Shown here piece after piece: positions 1 to 9,804 of a DNA stretch of 64,000 nt; positions within the stretch are counted from its first letter, which is position 1; each line of letters opens with the position of its first letter. Made by a program: the position numbers and the translations under genes. Source of the DNA: Chlorocebus sabaeus (taxonomy: Eukaryota > Chordata > Mammalia > Primates > Cercopithecidae); assembly GCF_047675955.1 (NCBI RefSeq), contig NW_027327637.1, positions 992,001 to 1,056,000 of the forward strand. The letters are read 5' to 3'. The notes under the pieces are model-generated. The model made no database searches, had not been told where the DNA came from, and saw only the letters and a program-made list of their open reading frames with translations.

Positions 1-172
1 GAAAAAGGAAATATCTTCCGTTCAAAACTGGAAAGAAGCTTTCTGAGAAACTGCTCTGTGTTCGGTTAATTCATCTCACAGAGTTACATCTTTCCCTTCA
101 AGAAGCCTTTCGCTAAGGCTGTTCTTGTGGAATTGGCAAAGGGATATTTGGAAGCCCATAGAGGGCTATGGT

Positions 173-1548
173 GAAAAAGGAAATATCTTCCGTTCAAAAC
201 TGGAAAGAAGCTTTCTGAGAAACTGCTCTGTGTTCGGTTAATTCATCTCACAGAGTTACATCTTTCCTTTCAAGAAGCCTTTCGCTAACGCTGTTCTTGT
301 GGAATTGGCAAAGGGATATTTGGAAGCCCATAGAGGGCTATGGTGAAAAAGGAAATATCTTCCGTTCAAAACTGGAAAGAAGCTTTCTGAGAAACTGCTC
401 TGTGTTCTGTTAATTCATCTCACAGAGATACATCTTTCCCTTCAAGAAGCCTTTCGCTAAGGCTGTTCTTGTGGAATTGGCAAAGGGATATTTGGAAGCC
501 CATAGAGGGATATGGTGAAAAAGGAAATATCTTCCGTTCAAAACTGGAAAGAAGCTTTCTGAGAAACTGCTCTGTGTTATGTTAATTCATCTCACAGAGT
601 TACATCTTTAACTTCAAGAAGCCTTTCGCTAAGGCTGTTCTTGTGGAATTGGCAAAGGGATATTTGGAAGCCCATAGAGGGCTATGGAGAAAAAGGAAAT
701 ATCTTCCGTTCAAAACTGGAAAGAAGCTTTCTGAGAAACTGTTCTATGTTCTGTTAATTCATCTCTCAGAGTTACATCTTTCCCATCAAGAAGCCTTTCG
801 CTAAGGCTGTTCTTGTGGAATTGGCAAAGGGATATTTGGAAGCCCATAGAGGGCTATGGTGAAAAAGGAAATATCTTCCGTTCAAAACTGGAAAGAAGCT
901 TTCTGAGAAACTGCTCTGTGTTCTGTTAATTCATCTCACAGAGTTAAATCTTTCCCTTCAAGAAGCTTTTCGCTAAGGCTGTTCTTGTGGAATTGGCAAA
1001 GGGATATTTGGAAGCCCATAGAGGGCTATGGTGAAAAAGGAAATATCTTCCGTTCAAAACTGGAAGGAAGCTTTCTGAGAAACTGTTCTATGTTCTGTTA
1101 ATTCATCTCACAGAGTTACATCTTTCCCTTCAAGAAGCCTTTCGCTAAGGCTGTTCTTGTGGAATTGGCAAAGGGATATTTGGAAGCCCATAGAGGGCTA
1201 TGGTGAAAAAGGAAATATCTTCCGTTCAAAACTGGAAAGAAGCTTTCTGAGAAACTGCTCTGTGTTCTGTTAATTCATCTCACAGAGTTACATCTTTCCC
1301 TTCAAGAAGCCTTTCGCTAAGGCTGTTCTTGTGGAATTGGCAAAGGGATATTTGGAAGCCCCTAGAGGGCTATGGTGAAAAAGGAAATATCTTCCGTTCA
1401 AAACTGGAGAGAAGCTTTCTGAGAAACTGTTCTATGTTCTGTTAATTCATCTCACAGAGTTACATCTTTCCCTTCAAGAAGCCTTTCGCTAAGGCTGTTC
1501 TTGTGGAATTGGCAAAGGGATATTTGGAAGCCCATAGAGGGCTATGGT
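173..1548 (+). repeat. 12-mer duplication, copy 1 (8 shared monomers)
   Basis: Eight successive monomers carry an ordered set of marks: ttcggtt with taacgctg; gatac with gggatatgg; ttatgtt with tttaacttc and ctatggag; ttctatg with ctctcag and tcccatc; ttaaatc with aagctttt; ggaaggaag with ttctatg; a near-consensus unit; and ggagag with ttctatg. The same series recurs 2064 bp (12 monomers) downstream. Copy 1 has its own change cccctag at about 1360. Monomers 1549-2236 separate the two copies and include a tatcctttc/taacgctg unit at 1549-1720. Confidence 0.9.
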
Positions 1549-1892
1549 GAAAAAGGAAATATTTTCCGTTCAAAACTGGAAAGAAGCTTTCTGAGAAACT
1601 GCTCTGTGTTCTGTTAATTCATCTCACAGAGTTACATCTATCCTTTCAAGAAGCCTTTCGCTAACGCTGTTCTTGTGGAATTGGCAAAGGGATATTTGGA
1701 AGCCCATAGAGGGCTATGGTGAAAAAGGAAATATCTTCCGTTCAAAACTGGAAAGAAGCTTTCTGAGAAACTGCTCTGTGTTCTGTTAATTCATCTCACA
1801 GAGTTACATCTTTCCCTTCAAGAACTCTTTCGCTAAGGCTGTTCTTGTGGAATTGGCAAAGGGATATTTGGAAGCCCATAGAGGGCTATGGT

Positions 1893-2064
1893 GAAAAAGG
1901 AAATATCTTCCGTTCAAAACTGGAAAGAAGCTTTCTGAGAAACTGCTCTGTGTTCTGTTAATTCATCTCACAGAGTTACATCTTTCCCTTCAAGAAGCCT
2001 TTCGCTAAGGCTGTTCTTGTGGAATTGGCAAAGGGATATTTGGAAGCCCATAGAGGGCTATGGT
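1893..2064 (+). repeat. Reference (consensus-like) alpha satellite monomer
   Basis: This copy carries the commonest base at every position I track and serves as the reference for variants. Reading from gaaaaagg it holds: the A/T-rich ccgttcaaaactgg segment, a HindIII site (AAGCTT at monomer positions 36-41), ctgagaaactgctctgtg, the conserved ctcacagagttac, a hairpin around ttcgctaa, gaattggcaaagggatattt, and the junction ctatggt. Common variants elsewhere are: ttctatg for ctctgtg; ggagag for ggaaag; tttaacttc, tttaccttc or tttcctttc for tttcccttc; taacgctg or taagcctg for taaggctg; gatac for gttac; and ctatggag, ctatgttg or ctacggtg at the junction. Confidence 0.93.
1991..2019 (+). other. Imperfect hairpin/dyad in every monomer (example copy)
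   Basis: Left arm CAAGA-AGCCTT (1991-2001) and right arm AAGGCT-gt-TCTTG (2007-2019) pair over 11 bp around a five-base loop tcgct, with a two-base bulge on the right. It is the strongest dyad I see in the monomer and recurs every 172 bp. Variants taagcctg and taacgctg break one inner pair; aagtctttc turns a C-G into T-G; cgcttagg breaks the loop-closing pair. The loop carries one of the two CpGs kept in most monomers. Whether it forms a cruciform or RNA stem is unknown. Confidence 0.6.
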
Positions 2065-2074
2065 GAAAAAGGAA
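2058..2074 (+). promoter_or_regulatory. pJ-alpha box at the monomer junction (example of a site in most monomers)
   Basis: The 17-mer CTATGGTGAAAAAGGAA is the reverse complement of the pJ-alpha consensus TTCCTTTTYCACCRTAG. That motif is known from A-type alphoid monomers and sits where B-type monomers have the CENP-B box. Here it spans the chosen monomer junction and recurs about every 172 bp through the window. Junction variants are ctatggag (e.g. 684-691), ctatgttg (e.g. 4294-4301), ctacggtg (fits the R of the consensus, e.g. 4810-4817) and rare ctaggg. The array is therefore pure A-type by this criterion. Protein binding at this motif is reported in the literature but cannot be judged here. 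Confidence 0.85.
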
Positions 2075-2236
2075 ATATCTTCCGTTCAAAACTGGAGAGA
2101 AGCTTTCTGAGAAACTGTTCTATGTTCTGTTAATTCATCTCACAGAGCTACATCTTTCCCTTCAAGAAGCCTTTCGCTAAGGCTGTTCTTGTGGAATTGG
2201 CAAAGGGATATTTGGAAGCCCATAGAGGGCTATGGT

Positions 2237-3612
2237 GAAAAAGGAAATATCTTCCGTTCAAAACTGGAAAGAAGCTTTCTGAGAAACTGCTCTGTGTTCG
2301 GTTAATTCATCTCACAGAGTTACATCTTTCCTTTCAAGAAGCCTTTCGCTAACGCTGTTCTTGTGGAATTGGCAAAGGGATATTTGGAAGCCCATAGAGG
2401 GCTATGGTGAAAAAGGAAATATCTTCCGTTCAAAACTGGAAAGAAGCTTTCTGAGAAACTGCTCTGTGTTCTGTTAATTCATCTCACAGAGATACATCTT
2501 TCCCTTCAAGAAGCCTTTCGCTAAGGCTGTTCTTGTGGAATTGGCAAAGGGATATTTGGAAGCCCATAGAGGGATATGGTGAAAAAGGAAATATCTTCCG
2601 TTCAAAACTGGAAAGAAGCTTTCTGAGAAACTGCTCTGTGTTATGTTAATTCATCTCACAGAGTTACATCTTTAACTTCAAGAAGCCTTTCGCTAAGGCT
2701 GTTCTTGTGGAATTGGCAAAGGGATATTTGGAAGCCCATAGAGGGCTATGGAGAAAAAGGAAATATCTTCCGTTCAAAACTGGAAAGAAGCTTTCTGAGA
2801 AACTGTTCTATGTTCTGTTAATTCATCTCTCAGAGTTACATCTTTCCCATCAAGAAGCCTTTCGCTAAGGCTGTTCTTGTGGAATTGGCAAAGGGATATT
2901 TGGAAGCCCATAGAGGGCTATGGTGAAAAAGGAAATATCTTCCGTTCAAAACTGGAAAGAAGCTTTCTGAGAAACTGCTCTGTGTTCTGTTAATTCATCT
3001 CACAGAGTTAAATCTTTCCCTTCAAGAAGCTTTTCGCTAAGGCTGTTCTTGTGGAATTGGCAAAGGGATATTTGGAAGCCCATAGAGGGCTATGGTGAAA
3101 AAGGAAATATCTTCCGTTCAAAACTGGAAGGAAGCTTTCTGAAAAACTGTTCTATGTTCTGTTAATTCATCTCACAGAGTTACATCTTTCCCTTCAAGAA
3201 GCCTTTCGCTAAGGCTGTTCTTGTGGAATTGGCAAAGGGATATTTGGAAGCCCATAGAGGGCTATGGTGAAAAAGGAAATATCTTCCGTTCAAAACTGGA
3301 AAGAAGCTTTCTGAGAAACTGCTCTGTGTTCTGTTAATTCATCTCACAGAGTTACATCTTTCCCTTCAAGAAGCCTTTCGCTAAGGCTGTTCTTGTGGAA
3401 TTGGCAAAGGGATATTTGGAAGCCCATAGAGGGCTATGGTGAAAAAGGAAATATCTTCCGTTCAAAACTGGAGAGAAGCTTTCTGAGAAACTGTTCTATG
3501 TTCTGTTAATTCATCTCACAGAGTTACATCTTTCCCTTCAAGAAGCCTTTCGCTAAGGCTGTTCTTGTGGAATTGGCAAAGGGATATTTGGAAGCCCATA
3601 GAGGGCTATGGT
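2237..3612 (+). repeat. 12-mer duplication, copy 2 (8 shared monomers)
   Basis: This repeats the eight-monomer series of 173-1548 in the same order at an offset of 2064 bp. Rare private marks such as gggatatgg, ttatgtt, gttaaatc and ggaaggaag are shared, so it is a recent block duplication, not chance. A new difference is ctgaaaaactg near 3140. A diluted form of the first five monomers returns at 5161 and 7397. Confidence 0.9.
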
Positions 3613-3784
3613 GAAAAAGGAAATATCTTCCGTTCAAAACTGGAAAGAAGCTTTCTGAGAAACTGCTCTGTGTTCTGTTAATTCATCTCACAGAGTTACA
3701 TCTTTAACTTCAAGAAGCCTTTCGCTAAGGCTGTTCTTGTGGAATTGGCAAAGGGATATTTGGAAGCCCATAGAGGGCTATGGT

Positions 3785-5160
3785 GAAAAAGGAAATATCT
3801 TCCGTTCAAAACTAGAAAGAAGCTTTCTGAGAAACTGCGCTGTGTTCTGTTAATTCATCTCACAGAGTTACATCTTTACCTTCAAGAAGCCTTTCGCTAA
3901 GGCTGTTCTTGTGGAATTGGCAAAGGGATATTTGGAAGCCCATAGAGGGCTATGGTGAAAAAGGAAATATCTTCCGTTCAAAACTGGAAAGAAGCTTTCT
4001 GAGAAACTGCTCTGTGTTCTGTTAATTCATCTCACAGAGTTACATCTTTCCCTTCAAGAAGTCTTTCGCTAAGGCTGTTCTTGTGGAATTGGCAAAGGGA
4101 TATTTGGAAGCCCATAGAGGGCTATGGTGAAAAAGGAAATATCTTCCGTTCAAAACTGGAAAGAAGCTTTCTGAGAAACTGCTCTGTGTTCTGTTAATTC
4201 ATCTCACAGAGTTACATCTTTAACTTCAAGAAGCCTTTCGCTAAGGCTGTTCTTGTGGAACTGGCAAAGGGATATTTGGAAGCCCATAGAGGGCTATGTT
4301 GAAAAAGGAAATATCTTCCGTTCAAACCTGGAAAGAAGCTTTCTGAGGTACTGCTCTGTGTTCTGTTAATTCATGTCACAGAGTTACATCTTTCCCTTCA
4401 GGAAGCCTTTCGCTAAGGCTGTTCTTGTGGAATTGGCAAAGGGATATTTGGAAGCCCATAGAGGGCAATGGTGAAAAAGGAAATATCTTCCGTTCAAAAC
4501 TGGAAAGAAGCTTTCTGAGAAACTGCTCTGTGTTCTGTTAATTCATCTCACAGAGTTACATCTTTCCCTTCAAGAAGCCTTTCGCTAAGGCTATTCTTTT
4601 TGAATTGGCAAATTGATATTTGGAAGCCCATAGAGGGCTATGTTGAAAAAGGAAATATCTTCCGTTCAAAACTGGAAAGAAGCTTTCTGAGAAACTGCTC
4701 TGTGTTCTGTTAATTCGTCTCACAGAGTTACATCTTTCCCTTCAAGAAGCCTTTCGCTAAGGCTGTTCTTGTGGAATTGGCAAAGGGATATTTGGAAGCC
4801 CATAGAGGGCTACGGTGAAAAAGGAAATATCTTCCGTTCAAAACTGGAAAGAAGTTTTCTGAGAAACTGCTCTGTGTTCTGTTAATTCATCTCACAGAGT
4901 TACATCTTTCCCTTCAAGAAGCCTTTCGCTTAGGCTGTTCTTGTGGAATTGGCAAATGGATATTTGGAAGCCCATAGAGGGCTATGGTGAAAAAGGAAAT
5001 ATCTTCCGTTCAAAACTGGAAAGAAGCTTTCTGAGAAACTGCTCTGTGTTCTGTTAATTCATCTCACAGAGCTACATCTTTCCCTTCAAGAAGCCTTTCG
5101 CTAAGGCTGTTCTTGTGGAATTGGCAAAGGGATATTTGGAAGCCCATAGAGGGCTATGGT
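3785..5160 (+). repeat. Eight-monomer block with tttttgaattggcaaattg unit (long form)
   Basis: The ordered marks are: actagaaag with tttaccttc; aagtctttc; tttaacttc with gaactggc and ctatgttg; aacctgg with catgtcac and caggaag; a unit with ttctttttgaattggcaaatt near 4590; a cgtctcac unit ending ctacggtg; aagttttctg with cgcttagg; and gagctac. A shortened form lies at 6365-7396. Partial relatives are at 14277-15308, 19952-20639 and about 23740-24078, so this series is one of the oldest shared haplotypes in the window. Confidence 0.85.
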
Positions 5161-6364
5161 GAAAAAGGAAATATCTTCCGTTCAAAACTGGAAAGAAGCT
5201 TTCTGAGAAACTGCTCTGTGTTCGGTTAATTCATCTCACAGAGTTACATCTTTCCTTTCAAGAAGCCTTTCGCTAACGCTGTTCTTGTGGAATTGGCAAA
5301 GGGATATTTGGAAGCCCATAGAGGGCTATGGTGAAAAAGGAAATATCTTCCGTTCAAAACTGGAAAGAAGCTTTCTGAGAAACTGCTCTGTGTTCTGTTA
5401 ATTCATCTCACAGAGATACATCTTTCCCTTCAAGAAGCCTTTCGCTAAGGCTGTTCTTGTGGAATTGGCAAAGGGATATTTGGAAGCCCATAGAGGGCTA
5501 TGGTGAAAAAGGAAATATCTTCCGTTCAAAACTGGAAAGAAGCTTTCTGAGAAACTGCTCTGTGTTCTGTTAATTCATCTCACAGAGTTACATCTTTAAC
5601 TTCAAGAAGCCTTTCGCTAAGGCTGTTCTTGTGGAATTGGCAAAGGGATATTTGGAAGCCCATAGAGGGCTATGGAGAAAAAGGAAATATCTTCCGTTCA
5701 AAACTGGAAAGAAGCTTTCTGACAAACTGTTCTATGTTCTGTTAATTCATCTCTCAGAGTTACATCTTTCCCATCAAGAAGCCTTTCGCTAAGGCTGTTC
5801 TTGTGGAATTGGCAAAGGGATATTTGGAAGCCCATAGAGGGCTATGGTGAAAAAGGAAATATCTTCCGTTCAAAACTGGAAAGAAGCTTTCTGAGAAACT
5901 GCTCTGTGTTCTGTTAATTCATCTCACAGAGTTACATCTTTCCCTTCAAGAAGCTTTTCGCTAAGGCTGTTCTTGTGGAATTGGCAAAGGGATATTTGGA
6001 AGCCCATAGAGGGCTATGGTGAAAAAGGAAATATCTTCCGTTCAAAACTGGAAAGAAGCTTTCTGAGAAACTGCTCTGTGTTCTGTTAATTCATCTCACA
6101 GAGTTACATCTTTCCTTTCAAGAAGCCTTTCGCTAACGCTGTTCTTGTGGAATTGGCAAAGGGATATTTGGAAGCCCATAGAGGGCTATGGTGAAAAAGG
6201 AAATATCTTCCGTTCAAAACTGGAAGGAAGCTTTCTGAGAAACTGCTCTGTGTTCTGTTAATTCATCTCACAGAGATACATCTTTCCCTTCAAGAAGCCT
6301 TTCGCTAAGGCGGCCCTTGTGGAATTGGCAAAGGGATATTTGGAAGCCCATAGAGGGCTATGGT
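5161..6364 (+). repeat. Seven-monomer block, 13-mer spacing, copy 1
   Basis: Monomers from 5161 run ttcggtt/taacgctg, gatac, tttaacttc/ctatggag, ttctatg/ctctcag/tcccatc, aagctttt, tttcctttc/taacgctg, and gatac with an odd gcggcccttg near 6309. The same order starts again at 7397, which is 2236 bp or 13 monomers later. The first five are also seen at 173 and 2237. Confidence 0.85.
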
Positions 6365-7396
6365 GAAAAAGGAAATATCTTCCGTTCAAAACTAGAAAGA
6401 AGCTTTCTGAGAAACTGCTCTGTGTTCTGTTAATTCATCTCACAGAGTTACATCTTTACCTTCAAGAAGCCTTTCGCTAAGGCTGTTCTTGTGGAATTGG
6501 AAAAGGGATATTTGGAAGCCCATAGAGGGCTATGGTGAAAAAGGAAATATCTTCCGTTCAAAACTGGAAAGAAGCTTTCTGAGAAACTGCTCTGTGTTCT
6601 GTTAATTCATCTCACAGAGTTACATCTTTCCCTTCAAGAAGTCTTTCGCTAAGGCTGTTCTTGTGGAATTGGCAAAGGGATATTTGGAAGCCCATAGAGG
6701 GCTATGGTGAAAAAGGAAATATCTTCCGTTCAAAACTGGAAAGAAGCTTTCTGAGAAACTGCTCTGTGTTCTGTTAATTCATCTCACAGAGTTACATCTT
6801 TAACTTCAAGAAGCCTTTCGCTAAGGCTGTTCTTGTGGAACTGGCAAAGGGATATTTGGAAGCCCATAGAGGGCTATGTTGAAAAAGGAAATATCTTCCG
6901 TTCAAACCTGGAAAGAAGCTTTCTGAGAAACTGCTCTGTGTTCTGTTAATTCATGTCACAGAGTTACATCTTTCCCTTCAGGAAGCCTTTCGCTAAGGCT
7001 GTTCTTGTGGAATTGGCAAAGGGATATTTGGAAGCCCATAGAGGGCTACGGTGAAAAAGGAAATATCTTCCGTTCAAAACTGGAAAGAAGTTTTCTGAGA
7101 AACTGCTCTGTGTTCTGTTAATTCATCTCACAGAGTTACATCTTTCCCTTCAAGAAGCCTTTCGCTTAGGCTGTTCTTGTGGAATTGGCAAATGGATATT
7201 TGGAAGCCCATAGAGGGCTATGGTGAAAAAGGAAATATCTTCCGTTCAAAACTGGAAAGAAGCTTTCTGAGAAACTGCTCTGTGTTCTGTTAATTCATCT
7301 CACAGAGCTACATCTTTCCCTTCAAGAAGCCTTTCGCTAAGGTTGTTCTTGTGGAATTGGCAAAGGGATATTTGGAAGCCCATAGGGGGCTATGGT
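6365..7396 (+). repeat. Six-monomer block, shortened copy of 3785-5160
   Basis: The series actagaaag, aagtctttc, gaactggc/ctatgttg, aacctgg/catgtcac/caggaag, aagttttctg/cgcttagg, gagctac is the same as at 3785-5160, but the two middle monomers are missing. The fourth monomer here has the 5' marks of the unit at 4301 and the ctacggtg end of the unit at 4645. The join is therefore an exact 344-bp loss (or the other copy's gain) in register, as expected of unequal exchange between monomers. Confidence 0.85.
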
Positions 7397-8600
7397 GAAA
7401 AAGGAAATATCTTCCGTTCAAAACTGGAAAGAAGCTTTCTGAGAAACTGCTCTGTGTTCGGTTAATTCATCTCACAGAGTTACATCTTTCCTTTCAAGAA
7501 GCCTTTCGCTAACGCTGTTCTTGTGGAATTGGCAAAGGGATATTTGGAAGCCCATAGAGGGCTATGGTGAAAAAGGAAATATCTTCCGTTCAAAACTGGA
7601 AAGAAGCTTTCTGAGAAACTGCTCTGTGTTCTGTTAATTAATCTCACAGAGATACATCTTTCCCTTCAAGAAGCCTTTCGCTAAGGCTGTTCTTGTGGAA
7701 TTGGCAAAGGGATATTTGGAAGCCCATAGAGGGCTATGGTGAAAAAGGAAATATCTTCCGTTCAAAACTGGAAAGAAGCTTTCTGAGAAACTGCTCTGTG
7801 TTCTGTTAATTCATCTCACAGAGTTACATCTTTAACTTCAAGAAGCCTTTCGCTAAGGCTGTTCTTGTGGAATTGGCAAAGGGATATTTGGAAGCCCATA
7901 GAGGGCTATGGAGAAAAAGGAAATATCTTCCGTTCAAAACTGGAAAGAAGCTTTCTGAGAAACTGTTCTATGTTCTGTTAATTCATCTCTCAGAGTTACA
8001 TCTTTCCCATCAAGAAGCCTTTCGCTAAGGCTGTTCTTGTGGAATTGGCAAAGGGATATTTGGAAGCCCATAGAGGGCTATGGTGAAAAAGGAAATATCT
8101 TCCGTTCAAAACTGGAAAGAAGCTTTCTGAGAAACTGCTCTGTGTTCTGTTAATTCATCTCACAGAGTTACATCTTTCCCTTCAAGAAGCTTTTCGCTAA
8201 GGCTGTTCTTGTGGAATTGGCAAAGGGATATTTGGAAGCCCATAGAGGGCTATGGTGAAAAAGGAATTATCTTCCGTTCAAAACTGGAAAGAAGCTTTCT
8301 GAGAAACTGCTCTGTGTTATGTTAAATCATCTCACAGAGTTACATCTTTCCTTTCAAGAAGCCTTTCGCTAACGCTGTTCTTGTGGAATTGGCAAAGGGA
8401 TATTTGGAAGCCCATAGAGGGCTATGGTGAAAAAGGAAATATCTTCCGTTCAAAACTGGAAAGAAGCTTTCTGAGAAACTGCTCTGTGTTCTGTTAATTC
8501 ATCTCACAGAGATACATCTTTCCCTTCAAGAAGCCTTTCGCTAAGGCTGCCCTTGTGGAATTGGCAAAGGGATATTTGGAAGCCCATAGAGGGCTACGGT
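7397..8600 (+). repeat. Seven-monomer block, 13-mer spacing, copy 2
   Basis: This repeats the order of 5161-6364. Its own marks are taattaatctc near 7636, ggaattatc near 8264 and gctgcccttg near 8547. After 8601 the order departs: a tttgcc/taaatctg unit, then ggagag/ttctatg/ctcttcttg and tttaccttc/ctatggag units up to 9116, and ordinary units to 9460. Confidence 0.85.
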
Positions 8601-9460
8601 GAAAAAGGAAATATCTTCCGTTCAAAACTGGAAAGAAGCTTTCTGAGAAACTGCTCTGTGTTCTGTTAATTCATCTCACAGAGTTACATCTTTGCCTTCA
8701 AGAAGCCTTTCGCTAAATCTGTTCTTGTGGAATTGGCAAAGGGATATTTGGAAGCCCATAGAGGGCTATGGTGAAAAAGGAAATATCTTCCGTTCAAAAC
8801 TGGAGAGAAGCTTTCTGAGAAACTGTTCTATGTTCTGTTAATTCATCTCACAGAGTTACATCTTTCCCTTCAAGAAGCCTTTCGCTAAGGCTCTTCTTGT
8901 GGAATTGGCAAAGGGATATTTGGAAGCCCATAGAGGGCTATGGTGAAAAAGGAAATATCTTCCGTTCAAAACTGGAAAGAAGCTTTCTGAGAAACTGCTC
9001 TGTGTTCTGTTAATTCATCTCACAGAGTTACATCTTTACCTTCAAGAAGCCTTTCGCTAAGGCTGTTCTTGTGGAATTGGCAAAGGGATATTTGGAAGCC
9101 CATAGAGGGCTATGGAGAAAAAGGAAATATCTTCCGTTCAAAACTGGAAAGAAGCTTTCTGAGAAACTGTTCTATGTTCTGTTAATTCATCTCACAGAGT
9201 TACATCTTTCCCTTCAAGAAGCCTTTCGCTAAGGCTGTTCTTGTGGAATTGGCAAAGGGATATTTGGAAGCCCATAGAGGGCTATGGTGAAAAAGGAAAT
9301 ATCTTCCGTTCAAAACTGGAAAGAAGCTTTCTGAGAAACTGCTCTGTGTTCTGTTAATTCATCTCACAGAGTTACATCTTTCCCTTCAAGAAGCCTTTCG
9401 CTAAGCCTGTTCTTGTGGAAATGGCAAAGGGATATTTGGAAGCCCATAGAGGGCTATGGT

Positions 9461-9804
9461 GAAAAAGGAAATATTTTCCGTTGAAAACTGGAAAGAAGCT
9501 TTCTCAGAAACTGCTCTGTGTTCTTTTAATTCATCTCACAGAATTACATCTTTCCCTTCAAGAAGCCTTTCGCTAAGGCTCTTCTTGTGGAATTGGCAAA
9601 GGGATATTTGGAAGCCCATGAAGGGCTATGGTGAAGAAGGAAATACCTTCCGTTCAAAAGTGGAAAGAAGCTTTCTGAGAAACTGCTCTGTGTTCTGTTA
9701 ATTCATCTAGCAGAGTTACATCTCTTCCTTCAAGAAGCTTTTCGCTAAGGCTGTTCTTGTAGAATTGGCAAAGGGATATTTGGAAGCCCATAGATTGCTA
9801 TGGT
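9461..9804 (+). repeat. Divergent monomer pair (first of five)
   Basis: Two adjacent units are clearly more changed than their neighbours. The first has ccgttgaaaactgg, ttctcagaaac, cttttaattc, gaattac, ctcttcttg and catgaaggg. The second has gaagaagg, accttcc, aaagtgg, catctagcag, ctcttcc, gtagaattgg and atagattgct. Some of these changes remove the usual stop codons, which gives a chance 81-codon frame from 9456. The pair, whole or in part, returns at 11869, 15653, 17285 and 19436. Confidence 0.85.

Noticed and set aside
9456..9701. 81-codon open frame, with a like one at 15648-15893
   Set aside because: The frame lies in a satellite unit. It is open only because point changes in the divergent pair remove the usual stops. 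There is no gene context, and the peptide is just translated alphoid repeat.
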